In this document: positions 22,553 to 36,909 of the stretch, in pieces
Layout of the letters: every line of letters starts with the position of its first letter
Numbering within the stretch: position 1 is the first letter of the stretch
Assembly: GCF_029227915.1 (NCBI RefSeq)
Contig: NC_079882.1
Span: 32,108,001 to 32,172,000, forward strand
Direction: 5' to 3'
DNA length: 64,000 bases
Origin: Hydractinia symbiolongicarpus
Taxonomy: Eukaryota; Cnidaria; Hydrozoa; Anthoathecata; Hydractiniidae
Notes under the pieces: generated by a model
The model's database searches: none
What the model saw: only the letters and a program-made list of their open reading frames with translations
What the model was told of the DNA's origin: nothing
Program-made: the position numbers and the translations under genes

Positions 22553-24762
22553 GCCAAGCCCGGGATTTACGGGAAGTCGCGGGTTTTCGTTTGCCGGCGA
22601 TTAAACTTCTTTTATTCAGCGTCTCATCAAAAATGAAAACATTTTTAAAAACTACAAGTCTTATGCGTTTTAGTGGTGAAAAAATAATTTAAAAAATCGT
22701 TCTGGAAATGAGTTTACTGCCTGGGTACTTTCCTTGTATACTTTTGACTATACGGGCCGAGTCCGGGATTTAGGGAATTCGCAGGTTTTCGTTTGCCGGC
22801 GATTAAACTGCTTTTATTCAGCGTCTCATTAAAAATGAAAACATTTTTGAAAACCACAAGTCTCATGCGTTTTAGTGGTGAAAAAGTAATTTAAAAAATC
22901 GTTCAAGAAATGAGTTTACTCCCTGGGTACTTTCTTTGTATACTTTTGACTATACGGCCAAGCCCGGGATTTACGGGAAATCGCGGGTTTTCGTTTGCCG
23001 GCGATTAAACTTCTTTTATTCAGCGTCTCATCAAAAATGAAAACATTTTTAAAAACTACAAGTCTTATGCGTTTTAGTGGTGAAAAAATAATTTAAAAAA
23101 TCGTTCTGGAAATGAGTTTACTCCCTGGGTACTTTCTTTGTATACTTTTGACTATACGGGCCGAGTCCGGGATTTAGGGAATTCGCAGGTTTTCGTTTGC
23201 CGGCGATTAAACTGCTTTTATTCAGCGTCTCATTAAAAATGAAAACATTTTTGAAAACCACAAGTCTCATGCGTTTTAGTGGTGAAAAAGTAATTTAAAA
23301 AATCGTTCGGGAAATGAGTTTACTCCCTGGGTACTTTCTTTGTATACTTTTGACTATACGGCCAAGCCCGGGATTTACGTGAAATCGCGGGTTTTCGTTT
23401 GCCGGCGATTAAACTTCTTTTATTCAGCGTCTCATCAAAAATGAAAGCATTTTTAAAAACTACAAGTCTTATGCGTTTTAGTGGTGAAAAAATAATTTAA
23501 AAAATCGTTCTGGAAATGAGTTTACTCCCTGGGTACTTTCTTTGTATACTTTTGACTATACGGGCCGAGTCCGGGATTTAGGGAAATCGCAGGTTTTCGT
23601 TTGCCGGCGATTAAACTGCTTTTATTCAGCGTCTCATCAAAAATGGAAACATTTTTGAAAACTACAAGTCTCATGCGTTTTAGTGGCGAAAAAGTAATTT
23701 AAAAAATCGTTCGGGAAATGAGTTTACTCCCTGGGTACTTTCTTTGTATACTTTTGACTATACGGCCAAGCCCGGGATTTACGGGAAATCGCGGGTTTTC
23801 GTTTGCCGGCGATTAAACTTCTTTTATTCAGCGTCTCATCAAAAATGAAAACATTTTTAAAAACTACAAGTCTTATGCGTTTTAGTGGTGAAAAAATAAT
23901 TTAAAAAATCGTTCTGGAAATGAGTTTACTCCCTGGGTACTTTCTTTGTATACTTTTGACTATACGGGCCGAGTCCGGGATTTACGGGAAATCGCAGGTT
24001 TTCGTTTGCCGGCGATTAAACTGCTTTTATTCAGCGTCTCATCAAAAATGAAAACATTCTTGAAAACTACAAGTCTCGTGCGTTTTAGTGGTGAAATAAT
24101 AATTTAAAAAATGGTTTGGGAAATGAGTTTACTCCCTGGGTACTTTTTTTGTATACTTTTGACTATACGGGCCGAGTCCAGGATTTACGGGAAATCGCAG
24201 GTTTTCGTTTGCCGGCGATTAAACTTCTTTTATTCAGCGTCTCATCAAAAATGAAAACATTTTTAAAAACTACAAGTCTCATGCGTTTAGTGGTAAAAAA
24301 ATAATATAAAAAATCGTTCGGGAAATGAGTTTACTCCCTGGGTACTTTGTTTGTATACTTTTGACTATACGGGCCAAGCCCGGGATTTACGGGAAATCGC
24401 GGGTTTTCGTTTGTCGGCGATTAAACTTCTTTTATTCAGCGTCTCATCAAAAATGAAAACATTTTTAAAAACTACAAGTCTTATGCGTTTTAGTGGTGAA
24501 AAAATAATTTAAAAAATCGTTCTGGAAATGAGTTTACTCCCTGGGTACTTTCTTTGTATACTTTTGACTATACGGGCCGAGTCCGGGATTTAGGGATTTC
24601 GCAGGTTTTCGTTTGCCGGCGATTAAACTGCTTTTATTCAGCGTCTCATTAAAAATGAAAACATTTTTGAAAACCACAAGTCTCATGCGTTTTAGTGGTG
24701 AAAAAGTAATTTAAAAAATCGTTCGGGAAATGAGTTTTCTCCCTGGGTACTTTCTTTGTATA

Positions 24763-27700
24763 CTTTTGACTATACGGGCCGAGTCCGGGATTTAGGGAAA
24801 TCGCAGGTTTTCGTTTTCCGGCGATAAAAATGCTATTTTTCAGCGTCTCATCAAAAATGAAAACATTTTTGAAAACTACAAGTCTCATGCGTTTTAGTGG
24901 TGAAAAAATAATTTAAAAAATCGTTCGGGAAATGAGTTTACTTCCTGGGTACTTTCTTTGTATACTTTTGACTATACGGGCCAAGCCGGGATTTACGGGA
25001 AATCTCGGGTTTTCGTTTACCGGCGATTAAACTTCTTTTATTCCGCGTCTCATCAAAAATGAAAACATTCTTGAAAACTACAAGTTTCATGCGTTTTAGT
25101 GGTGAAATAATAATTTAAAAAATCGTTTGGGAAATGAGTTTACTCCCTGGGTACTTTCTTTGTATACTTTTGACTATACGGGCCGAGTCCAGGATTTACG
25201 GGAAATCGCAGGTTTTCGTTTGCCGGCGATTAAACTTCTTTTATTCAGCGTCTCATCAAAAATGAAAACATTTTTAAAAACTGCAAATCTCATGCGTTGT
25301 AGTGGTGAAAAAGTGATTTAAAAAATCGTTCGGGAAATGAGTTTACTCCCTGGGTATTTTCTTTGTATACTTTTGACTATACGGGCCAAGCCCGGGATTT
25401 ACGGGAAATCGCGGGTTTTCGTTTGCCGGCGATTAAACTTCTTTTATTCAGCGTCTCATCAAAAATGAAAACATTTTTGAAAACTACAAGTCTCATGCGT
25501 TTTAGTGGTGAAAAAATAATTTAAAAAATTGTTCGGGAAATGAGTTTACTCCCTTGGTACTTTCTTTGTATACTTTTGACTGTACGGGCCAAGCCGGGAT
25601 TTACGGGAAATCACGGGTTTTCGTTTGCCGGCGATTAAACTTCTTTTATTCAGCGTCTCATCAAAAATGAAAACATTTTTAAAAACTACAAGTCTTATGC
25701 GTTTTAGTGGTGAAAAAATAATTTAAAAAATCGTTCTGGAAATGAGTTTACTCCCTGGGTACTTTCTTTGTATACATTCGACTATACGGTCAAAGCCCGG
25801 GATTTACGGGAAATCGCGGGTTTTCGTTTGCCGGCGATTAAACTTCTTTTATTCAGCGTCTCATCAAAAATGAAAACGTTTTTGAAAACTACAAGTCTCA
25901 TGCGTTTTAGTGGTGAAAAAATAATTTAAAAAATCGTTCGGGAAATGAGTTTACTCCCTTGGTACTTTCTTTGTATACTTTTGACTATACGGGCCAAGCC
26001 GGGATTTACGGGAAATCGCGGGTTTTCGTTTGCCGGCGATTAAACTTCTTTTATTCAGCGTCTCATCAAAAATGAAAACATTTTTAAAAACTGCAAGTCT
26101 TATGCGTTTTAGTGGTGAAAAAATAATTTAAAAAATCGTTCTGGAAATGAGTTTACTCACAGGGTACTTTCTTTGTATACATTCGACTATACGGGCCAAG
26201 CCCGGGATTTACGGGAAATCGCGGGATTTCGTTTGCCGGCTATTAAACCTCTTTCATTAAGCGTCTCATCAAAAATGAAAACATTTTTGAAAACTACAAG
26301 TCTCATGCGTTTTAGTGGTGAAAATATAATTTAAAAAAACTTTCGGGAAATGAGTTTACTCCCTTGGTACTTTCTTTGTATACTTTTGACTATACGGGCC
26401 GAGTGCGGGATTTACGGGAAGTCGCGGTTTTTTGTTTGCCGGCGATTAAACTTCTTTTATTCAGCGTCCCATCAAATATGAAAATGTTTTTGAAAACTAC
26501 AAGTCTCATGCGTTTTAGTGGTGAAAAAATAATTTAAAAAATCGTTCGGGAAATGAGTTTACTTCCTGGGTACTTTCTTTGTATACTTTTGACTATACGG
26601 GCCAAGCCGGGATTTACGGGAAATCGCGGGTTTTCGTTTGCCGGCGATTAAACTTCTTTTATTCAGCGTCTCATCAAAAATGAAAACATTTTTGAAAACT
26701 ACAAGTCTCATGCGTTTTAGTGGTGAAAAAATGATTTAAAAAATCGTTCGGGAAATGAGTTTACTCCCTTGGTACTTTCTTTGTATACTTTTGACTGTAC
26801 GGGCCAAGCCGGTATTTACGGGAAATCACGGGTTTTCGCTTGCCGGCGATTAAACTTCTTTTATTCAGAGTCTCATCAAAAATGAAAACATTTTTAAAAA
26901 CTACAAGTCTTATGCGTTTTAGTGGTGAAAAAATAATTTAAAAAATCGTTCTGAAAATGAGTTTACTCCCTGGGTACTTTCTTTGTATACATTCGACTAT
27001 ACGGTCCAAGCCCGTGATTTACGGGAAATCGCGGGTTTTCGTTTGCCGGCGATTAAACTTCTTTTATTCAGCGTCTCATCAAAAATGAAAACATTTTTAA
27101 AAACTGCAAGTCTTATGCGTTTTAGTGGTGAAAAAATAATTTAAAAAATCGTTCTGGAAATGAGTTTACTCACAGGGTACTTTCTTTGTATACATTCGAC
27201 TATTCGTGCCAAGCCCGGGATTTACGGGAAATCGCGGGATTTCGTTTGCCGGCGATTAAACCTCTTTCATTAAGCGTCTCATCAAAAATGAAAACATTTT
27301 TGAAAACTACAAGTCTCGTGCGTTTTAGTGGTGAAAAAATAATTTAAAAAAACGTTCGGGAAATGAGTTTACTCCCTTGGTACTTTCTTTGTATACTTTT
27401 GACTATACGGGCCGAGTGCGGGATTTACGGGAAGTCGCGGATTTTCGTTTGCCGGCGATTAAACTTCTTTTATTCAGCGTCCCATCAAATATGAAAATAT
27501 TTTTGAAAACTACAAGTCTCATGCGTTTAGTGGTAAAAAAATAATATAAAAAATCGTTCGGGAAATGAGTTTACTCCCTGGGTACTTTGTTTGTATACTT
27601 TTGACTATACGGGCCAAGCCCGGGATTTACGGGAAATCGCGGGTTTTCGTTTGCCGGCGATTAAACTTCTTTTATTCAGCGTCTCATCAAAAATGAAAAC

Positions 27701-27815
27701 ATTTTTGAAAACCACAAGTCTCATGCGTTTTAGTGGTGAAAAAGTAATTTAAAAAATCGTTCGGGAAATGAGTTTACTCCCTGGGTACTTTCTTTGTATA
27801 CTTTTGACTATACGG
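24763..27815 (+). repeat. Large class I block, copy B
   Basis: Copy of 19500-22552 at offset 5,263, nearly base for base where I compared. Differences include TTTTCTCCC at about 24735, just before the block, and ACTTTCGGG for ACGTTCGGG at about 26340. It is separated from A by about 2.2 kb of class II units and from C by about 0.6 kb. Confidence 0.85.
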
Positions 27816-28409
27816 GCCGAGTCCAGGATTTACGGGAAATCGCAGGTTTTCGTTTGCCGGCGATTAAACTTCTTTTATTCAGCGTCTCATCAAAAATGAA
27901 AACATTTTTAAAAACTACAAGTCTCATGCGTTTAGTGGTAAAAAAATAATATAAAAAATCGTTCGGGAAATGAGTTTACTCCCTGGGTACTTTGTTTGTA
28001 TACTTTTGACTATACGGGCCAAGCCCGGGATTTACGGGAAATCGCGGGTTTTCGTTTGCCGGCGATTAAACTTCTTTTATTCAGCGTCTCATCAAAAATG
28101 AAAACATTTTTAAAAACTACAAGTCTTATGCGTTTTAGTGGTGAAAAAATAATTTAAAAAATCGTTCTGGAAATGAGTTTACTCCCTGGGTACTTTCTTT
28201 GTATACTTTTGACTATACGGGCCGAGTCCGGGATTTAGGGAATTCGCAGGTTTTCGTTTGCCGGCGATTAAACTGCTTTTATTCAGCGTCTCATTAAAAA
28301 TGAAAACATTTTTGAAAACCACAAGTCTCATGCGTTTTAGTGGTGAAAAAGTAATTTAAAAAATCGTTCGGGAAATGAGTTTACTCCCTGGGTACTTTCT
28401 TTGTATACT

Positions 28410-30850
28410 TTTGACTATACGGGCCGAGTCCGGGATTTAGGGAAATCGCAGGTTTTCGTTTGCCGGCGATAAAAATGCTATTTTTCAGCGTCTCATCAAA
28501 AATGAAAACATTTTTGAAAACTACAAGTCTCATGCGTTTTAGTGGTGAAAAAATAATTTAAAAAATCGTTCGGGAAATGAGTTTACTTCCTGGGTACTTT
28601 CTTTGTATACTTTTGACTATACGGGCCAAGCCGGGATTTACGGGAAATCTCGGGTTTTCGTTTACCGGCGATTAAACTTCTTTTATTCCGCGTCTCATCA
28701 AAAATGAAAACATTCTTGAAAACTACAAGTTTCATGCGTTTTAGTGGTGAAATAATAATTTAAAAAATCGTTTGGGAAATGAGTTTACTCCCTGGGTACT
28801 TTCTTTGTATACTTTTGACTATACGGGCCGAGTCCAGGATTTACGGGAAATCGCAGGTTTTCGTTTGCCGGCGATTAAACTTCTTTTATTCAGCGTCTCA
28901 TCAAAAATGAAAACATTTTTAAAAACTGCAAATCTCATGCGTTGTAGTGGTGAAAAAGTGATTTAAAAAATCGTTCGGGAAATGAGTTTACTCCCTGGGT
29001 ACTTTCTTTGTATACTTTTGACTATACGGGCCAAGCCGGGATTTACGGGAAATCGCGGGTTTTCGTTTGCCGGCGATTAAACTTCTTTTATTCAGCGTCT
29101 CATCAAAAATGAAAACATTTTTAAAAACTGCAAGTCTTATGCGTTTTAGTGGTGAAAAAATAATTTAAAAAATCGTTCTGGAAATGAGTTTACTCACAGG
29201 GTACTTTATTTGTATACATTCGACTATACGGGCCAAGCCCGGGATTTACGGGAAATCGCGGGATTTCGCTTGCCGGCTATTAAACCTCTTTCATTAAGCG
29301 TCTCATCAAAAATGAAAACATTTTTGAAAACTACAAGTCTCATGCGTTTTAGTGGTGAAAATATAATTTAAAAAAACGTTCGGGAAATGAGTTTACTCCC
29401 TTGGTACTTTCTTTGTATACTTTTGACTATACGGGCCGAGTGCGGGATTTACGGGAAGTCGCGGATTTTCGTTTGCCGGCGATTAAACTTCTTTTATTCA
29501 GCGTCCCATCAAATATGAAAATGTTTTTGAAAACTACAAGTCTCATGCGTTTTAGTGGTGAAAAAATAATTTAAAAAATCGTTCGGGAAATGAGTTTACT
29601 TCCTGGGTACTTTCTTTGTATACTTTTGACTATACGGGCCAAGCCGGGATTTACGGGAAATCGCGGGTTTTCGTTTGCCGGCGATTAAACTTCTTTTATT
29701 CAGCGTCTCATCAAAAATGAAAACATTTTTGAAAACTACAAGTCTCATGCGTTTTAGTGGTGAAAAAATGATTTAAAAAATCGTTCGGGAAATGAGTTTA
29801 CTCCCTTGGTACTTTCTTTGTATACTTTTGACTGTACGGGCCAAGCCGGTATTTACGGGAAATCACGGGTTTTCGCTTGCCGGCGATTAAACTTCTTTTA
29901 TTCAGAGTCTCATCAAAAATGAAAACATTTTTAAAAACTACAAGTCTTATGCGTTTTAGTGGTGAAAAAATAATTTAAAAAATCGTTCTGGAAATGAGTT
30001 TACTCCCTGGGTACTTTCTTTGTATACATTCGACTATACGGTCCAAGCCCGTGATTTACGGGAAATCGCGGGTTTTCGTTTGCCGGCGATTAAACTTCTT
30101 TTATTCAGCGTCTCATCAAAAATGAAAACATTTTTAAAAACTGCAAGTCTTATGCGTTTTAGTGGTGAAAAAATAATTTAAAAAATCGTTCTGGAAATGA
30201 GTTTACTCACAGGGTACTTTCTTTGTATACATTCGACTATTCGGGCCAAGCCCGGGATTTACGGGAAATCGCGGGATTTCGTTTGCCGGCGATTAAACCT
30301 CTTTCATTAAGCGTCTCATCAAAAATGAAAACATTTTTGAAAACTACAAGTCTCGTGCGTTTTAGTGGTGAAAAAATAATTTAAAAAAACGTTCGGGAAA
30401 TGAGTTTACTCCCTTGGTACTTTCTTTGTATACTTTTGACTATACGGGCCGAGTGCGGGATTTACGGGAAGTCGCGGATTTTCGTTTGCCGGCGATTAAA
30501 CTTCTTTTATTCAGCGTCCCATCAAATATGAAAATATTTTTGAAAACTACAAGTCTCATGCGTTTAGTGGTAAAAAAATAATATAAAAAATCGTTCGGGA
30601 AATGAGTTTACTCCCTGGGTACTTTGTTTGTATACTTTTGACTATACGGGCCAAGCCCGGGATTTACGGGAAATCGCGGGTTTTCGTTTGCCGGCGATTA
30701 AACTTCTTTTATTCAGCGTCTCATCAAAAATGAAAACATTTTTGAAAACCACAAGTCTCATGCGTTTTAGTGGTGAAAAAGTAATTTAAAAAATCGTTCG
30801 GGAAATGAGTTTACTCCCTGGGTACTTTCTTTGTATACTTTTGACTATAC
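28410..30850 (+). repeat. Large class I block, copy C, with a three-monomer deletion
   Basis: Copy of block B at offset 3,645 on its left (TTGGGAAATG at 25127 and 28772). On the right, after about 29000, the offset falls to about 3,037. The 608-base difference equals three monomers lost in C or gained in A and B. At its right edge C follows A rather than B (GGCCAAGCCC, GGGAAGTCGCGGG), so C and A share the older junction. Confidence 0.82.
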
Positions 30851-31024
30851 GGCCAAGCCCGGGATTTACGGGAAGTCGCGGGTTTTCGTTTGCCGGCGAT
30901 TAAACTTCTTTTATTCAGCGTCTCATCAAAAATGAAAACATTTTTAAAAACTACAAGTCTTATGCGTTTTAGTGGTGAAAAAATAATTTAAAAAATCGTT
31001 CGGGAAATGAGTTTACTCCCTGGG

Positions 31025-33400
31025 TACTGTCTTTGTATACTTTTGACTATACGGCCAAGCCCGGGATTTACGGGAAATCGCGGGTTTTCGTTTGCCGGCG
31101 ATTAAACTTCTTCTATTCAGCGTCTCATCAAAAATGAAAACATTTTTAAAAACTACAAGTCTTATGCGTTTTAGTGGTGAAAAAATAATTTAAAAAATCG
31201 TTCTGGAAATGAGTTTACTCCCTGGGTACTTTCCTTGTATACTTTTGACTATACGGGCCGAGTCCGGGATTTAGGGAATTCGCAGGTTTTCGTTTGCCGG
31301 CGATTAAACTGCTTTTATTCAGCGTCTCATTAAAAATGAAAACATTTTTGAAAACCACAAGTCTCATGCGTTTTAGTGGTGAAAAAGTAATTTAAAAAAT
31401 CGTTCGGGAAAGGAGTTTACTCCCTGGGTACTTTCTTTGTATACTTTTGACTATACGGCCAAGCCCGGGATTTACGTGAAATCGCGGGTTTTCGTTTGCC
31501 GGCGATTAAACTTCTTTTATTCAGCGTCTCATCAAAAATGAAAACATTTTTAAAAACTACAAGTCTTATGCGTTTTAGTGGTGAAAAAATAATTTAAAAA
31601 ATCGTTCTGGAAATGAGTTTACTCCCTGGGTACTTTCTTTGTATACTTTTGACTATACGGGCCGAGTCCGGGATTTAGGGAAATCGCAGGTTTTCGTTTG
31701 CCGGCGATTAAACTGCTTTTATTCAGCGTCTCATCAAAAATGGAAACATTTTTGAAAACTACAAGTCTCATGCGTTTTAGTGGCGAAAAAGTAATTTAAA
31801 AAATCGTTCGGGAAATGAGTTTACTCCCTGGGTACTTTCTTTGTATACTTTTGACTATACGGCCAAGCCCGGGATTTACGGGAAATCGCGGGTTTTCGTT
31901 TGCCGGCGATTAAACTTCTTTTATTCAGCGTCTCATCAAAAATGAAAACATTTTTAAAAACTACAAGTCTTATGCGTTTTAGTGGTGAAAAAATAATTTA
32001 AAAAATCGTTCTGGAAATGAGTTTACTCCCTGGGTACTTTTTTTGTATACTTTTGACTATACGGGCCGAGTCCAGGATTTACGGGAAATCGCAGGTTTTC
32101 GTTTGCCGGCGATTAAACTTCTTTTATTCAGCGTCTCATCAAAAATGAAAACATTTTTAAAAACTACAAGTCTTATGCGTTTTAGTGGTGAAAAAATAAT
32201 TTAAAAAATCGTTCGGGAAATGAGTTTACTCCCTGGGTACTTTGTTTGTATACTTTTGACTATACGGCCAAGCCCGGGATTTACGGGAAGTCGCGGGTTT
32301 TCGTTTGCCGGCGATTAAACTTCTTTTATTCAGCGTCTCATCAAAAATGAAAACATTTTTAAAAACTACAAGTCTTATGCGTTTTAGTGGTGAAAAAATA
32401 ATTTAAAAAATCGTTCGGGAAATGAGTTTACTCCCTGGGTACTGTCTTTGTATACTTTTGACTATACGGCCAAGCCCGGGATTTACGGGAAATCGCGGGT
32501 TTTCGTTTGCCGGCGATTAAACTTCTTCTATTCAGCGTCTCATCAAAAATGAAAACATTTTTAAAAACTACAAGTCTTATGCGTTTTAGTGGTGAAAAAA
32601 TAATTTAAAAAATCGTTCTGGAAATGAGTTTACTCCCTGGGTACTTTCCTTGTATACTTTTGACTATACGGGCCGAGTCCGGGATTTAGGGAATTCGCAG
32701 GTTTTCGTTTGCCGGCGATTAAACTGCTTTTATTCAGCGTCTCATTAAAAATGAAAACATTTTTGAAAACCACAAGTCTCATGCGTTTTAGTGGTGAAAA
32801 AGTAATTTAAAAAATCGTTCGGGAAATGAGTTTACTCCCTGGGTACTTTCTTTGTATACTTTTGACTATACGGCCAAGCCCGGGATTTACGTGAAATCGC
32901 GGGTTTTCGTTTGCCGGCGATTAAACTTCTTTTATTCAGCGTCTCATCAAAAATGAAAACATTTTTAAAAACTACAAGTCTTATGCGTTTTAGTGGTGAA
33001 AAAATAATTTAAAAAATCGTTCTGGAAATGAGTTTACTCCCTGGGTACTTTCTTTGTATACTTTTGACTATACGGGCCGAGTCCGGGATTTAGGGAAATC
33101 GCAGGTTTTCGTTTGCCGGCGATTAAACTGCTTTTATTCAGCGTCTCATCAAAAATGGAAACATTTTTGAAAACTACAAGTCTCATGCGTTTTAGTGGCG
33201 AAAAAGTAATTTAAAAAATCGTTCGGGAAATGAGTTTACTCCCTGGGTACTTTCTTTGTATACTTTTGACTATACGGCCAAGCCCGGGATTTACGGGAAA
33301 TCGCGGGTTTTCGTTTGCCGGCGATTAAACTTCTTTTATTCAGCGTCTCATCAAAAATGAAAACATTTTTAAAAACTACAAGTCTTATGCGTTTTAGTGG
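31025..33400 (+). repeat. Class II segment with a 1,415-bp (seven-monomer) duplication
   Basis: The rare form GGTACTGTCTTTG occurs at about 31025 and again 1,415 bases later, at 32440. It is followed in both places by a unit with ACTTTCCTTG and later by AAAATGGAAAC units. Between 32000 and 32260 there are additional TTTTTTTG and GTTTGTATAC units. Confidence 0.78.
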
Positions 33401-35481
33401 TGAAAAAATAATTTAAAAAATCGTTCTGGAAATGAGTTTACTCCCTGGGTACTTTTTTTGTATACTTTTGACTATACGGGCCGAGTCCAGGATTTACGGG
33501 AAATCGCAGGTTTTCGTTTGCCGGCGATTAAACTTCTTTTATTCAGCGTCTCATCAAAAATGAAAACATTTTTAAAAACTACAAGTCTTATGCGTTTTAG
33601 TGGTGAAAAAATAATTTAAAAAATCGTTCGGGAAATGAGTTTACTCCCTGGGTACTTTGTTTGTATACTTTTGACTATACGGGCCAAGCCCGGGATTTAC
33701 GGGAAATCGCGGGTTTTCGTTTGCCGGCGATTAAACTTCTTTTATTCAGCGTCTCATCAAAAATGAAAACATTTTTAAAAACTACAAGTCTTATGCGTTT
33801 TAGTGGTGAAAAAATAATTTAAAAAATCGTTCTGGAAATGAGTTTACTGCCTGGGTACTTTCTTTGTATACTTTTGACTATACGGGCCGAGTCCGGGATT
33901 TAGGGAATTCGCAGGTTTTCGTTTGCCGGCGATTAAACTGCTTTTATTCAGCGTCTCATTAAAAATGAAAACATTTTTGAAAACCACAAGTCTCATGCGT
34001 TTTAGTGGTGAAAAAGTAATTTAAAAAATCGTTCGGGAAATGAGTTTACTCCCTGGGTACTTTCTTTGTATACTTTTGACTATACGGCCAAGCCCGGGAT
34101 TTACGTGAAATCGCGGGTTTTCGTTTGCCGGCGATTAAACTTCTTTTATTCAGCGTCTCATCAAAAATGAAAACATTTTTAAAAACTACAAGTCTTATGC
34201 GTTTTAGTGGTGAAAAAATAATTTAAAAAATCGTTCTGGAAATGAGTTTACTCCCTGGGTACTTTCTTTGTATACTTTTGACTATACGGGCCGAGTCCGG
34301 GATTTAGGGAAATCGCAGGTTTTCGTTTGCCGGCGATTAAACTGCTTTTATTCAGCGTCTCATCAAAAATGGAAACATTTTTGAAAACTACAAGTCTCAT
34401 GCGTTTTAGTGGCGAAAAAGTAATTTAAAAAATCGTTCGGGAAATGAGTTTACTCCCTGGGTACTTTCTTTGTATACTTTTGACTATACGGCCAAGCCCG
34501 GGATTTACGGGAAATCGCGGGTTTTCGTTTGCCGGCGATTAAACTTCTTTTATTCAGCGTCTCATCAAAAATGAAAACATTTTTAAAAACTACAAGTCTT
34601 ATGCGTTTTAGTGGTGAAAAAATAATTTAAAAAATCGTTCTGGAAATGAGTTTACTCCCTGGGTACTTTCTTTGTATACTTTTGACTATACGGGCCGAGT
34701 CCGGGATTTACGGGAAATCGCAGGTTTTCGTTTGCCGGCGATTAAACTGCTTTTATTCAGCGTCTCATCAAAAATGAAAACATTCTTGAAAACTACAAGT
34801 CTCGTGCGTTTTAGTGGTGAAATAATAATTTAAAAAATGGTTTGGGAAATGAGTTTACTCCCTGGGTACTTTTTTTGGATACTTTTGACTATACGGGCCG
34901 AGTCCAGGATTTACGGGAAATCGCAGGTTTTCGTTTGCCGGCGATTAAACTTCTTTTATTCAGCGTCTCATCAAAAATGAAAACATTTTTAAAAACTACA
35001 AGTCTTATGCGTTTTAGTGGTGAAAAAATAATTTAAAAAATCGTTCGGGAAATGAGTTTACTCCCTGGGTACTTTGTTTGTATACTTTTGACTATACGGG
35101 CCAAGCCCGGGATTTACGGGAAATCGCGGGTTTTCGTTTGCCGGCAATTAAACTTCTTTTATTCAGCGTCTCATCAAAAATGAAAACATTTTTAAAAACT
35201 ACAAGTCTTATGCGTTTTAGTGGTGAAAAAATAATTTAAAAAATCGTTCTGGAAATGAGTTTACTCAATGGGTACTTTCTTTGTATACTTTTGACTATAC
35301 GGGCCGAGTCCGGGATTTAGGGAATTCGCAGGTTTTCGTTTGCCGGCGATTAAACTGCTTTTATTCAGCGTCTCATTAAAAATGAAAACATTTTTGAAAA
35401 CCACAAGTCTCATGCGTTTTAGTGGTGAAAAAGTAATTTAAAAAATCGTTCGGGAAATGAGTTTACTCCCTGGGTACTTTC

Positions 35482-36909
35482 TTTGTATACTTTTGACTAT
35501 ACGGCCAAGCCCGGGATTTACGTGAAATCGCGGGTTTTCGTTTGCCGGCGATTAAACTTCTTTTATTCAGCGTCTCATCAAAAATGAAAACATTTTTAAA
35601 AACTACAAGTCTTATGCGTTTTAGTGGTGAAAAAATAATTTAAAAAATCGTTCTGAAAATGAGTTTACTCCCAAAAGTATACAAAGAAAGTTTCTTTGTA
35701 TACTTTTGACTATACGGGCCGAGTCCGGGATTTAGGGAAATCGCAGGTTTTCGTTTGCCGGCGATTAAACTGCTTTTATTCAGCGTCTCATCAAAAATGG
35801 AAACATTTTTGAAAACTACAAGTCTCATGCGTTTTAGTGGCGAAAAAGTAATTTAAAAAATCGTTCGTGAAATGAGTTTACTCCCTGGGTACTTTCTTTG
35901 TATACTTTTGACTATACGGCCAAGCCCGGGATTTACGGGAAATCGCGGGTTTTCGTTTGCCGGCGATTAAACTTCTTTTATTCAGCGTCTCATCAAAAAT
36001 GAAAACATTTTTAAAAACTACAAGTCTTATGCGTTTTAGTGGTGAAAAAATAATTTAAAAAATCGTTCTGGAAATGAGTTTACTCCCTGGGTACTTTCTT
36101 TGTATACTTTTGACGATACGGGCCGAGTCCGGGATTTACGGGAAATCGCAGGTTTTCGTTTGCCGGCGATTAAACTGCTTTTATTCAGCGTCTCATCAAA
36201 AATGAAAACATTCTTGAAAACTACAAGTCTCGTGCGTTTTAGTGGTGAAATAATAATTTAAAAAATGGTTTGGGAAATGAGTTTACTCCCTGGGTACTTT
36301 TTTTGTATACTTTTGACTATACGGGCCGAGTCCAGGATTTACGGGAAATCGCAGGTTTTCGTTTGCCGGCGATTAAACTTCTTTTATTCAGCGTCTCATC
36401 AAAAATGAAAACATTTTTAAAAACTACAAGTCTCATGCGTTTAGTGGTAAAAAAATAATATAAAAAATCGTTCGGGAAATGAGTTTACTCCCTGGGTACT
36501 TTGTTTGTATACTTTTGACTATACGGGCCAAGCCCGGGATTTACGGGAAATCGCGGGTTTTCGTTTGCCGGCGATTAAACTTCTTTTATTCAGCGTCTCA
36601 TCAAAAATGAAAACATTTTTAAAAACTACAAGTCTTATGCGTTTTAGTGGTGAAAAAATAATTTAAAAAATCGTTCTGGAAATGAGTTTACTCCCTGGGT
36701 ACTTTCTTTGTATACTTTTGACTATACGGGCCGAGTCCGGGATTTACGGGAAATCGCAGGTTTTCGTTTGCCGGCGATTAAACTGCTTTTATTCAGCGTC
36801 TCATCAAAAATGAAAACATTCTTGAAAACTACAAGTCTCGTGCGTTTTAGTGGTGAAATAATAATTTAAAAAATGGTTTGGGAAATGAGTTTACTCCCTG
36901 GGTACTTTC
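35482..36909 (+). repeat. Nested 1,428-bp tandem duplication, unit 1
   Basis: Seven monomers, repeated immediately at 36910-38337. Shared rare states are the 37-bp palindrome, CGTTCGTGAAATG (about 35865 and 37293) and TTTTGACGATACGG (about 36109 and 37537). The crossover lies between about 36877 and 36908, where a unit starting AAAATGGTTTGGG continues as TACGGCCAAGCC, a hybrid monomer. Confidence 0.88.
35672..35708. repeat. 37-bp perfect palindrome within a monomer, copy 1
   Basis: The arm CAAAAGTATACAAAGAAA (35672-35689), a central G, then its exact reverse complement (35691-35708). The right arm is the normal monomer sequence. The left arm replaces TGGGTAC and adds 11 bases to the unit. 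It therefore looks like a fold-back copy of the adjacent 18 bases. Confidence 0.93.

Noticed and set aside
24649-24888. 79-codon minus-strand open frame
   Set aside because: It is the complement of two neighbouring satellite units and shows the same repeated residues as other minus-strand frames at 35640 and 37068. It is a repeat artefact.
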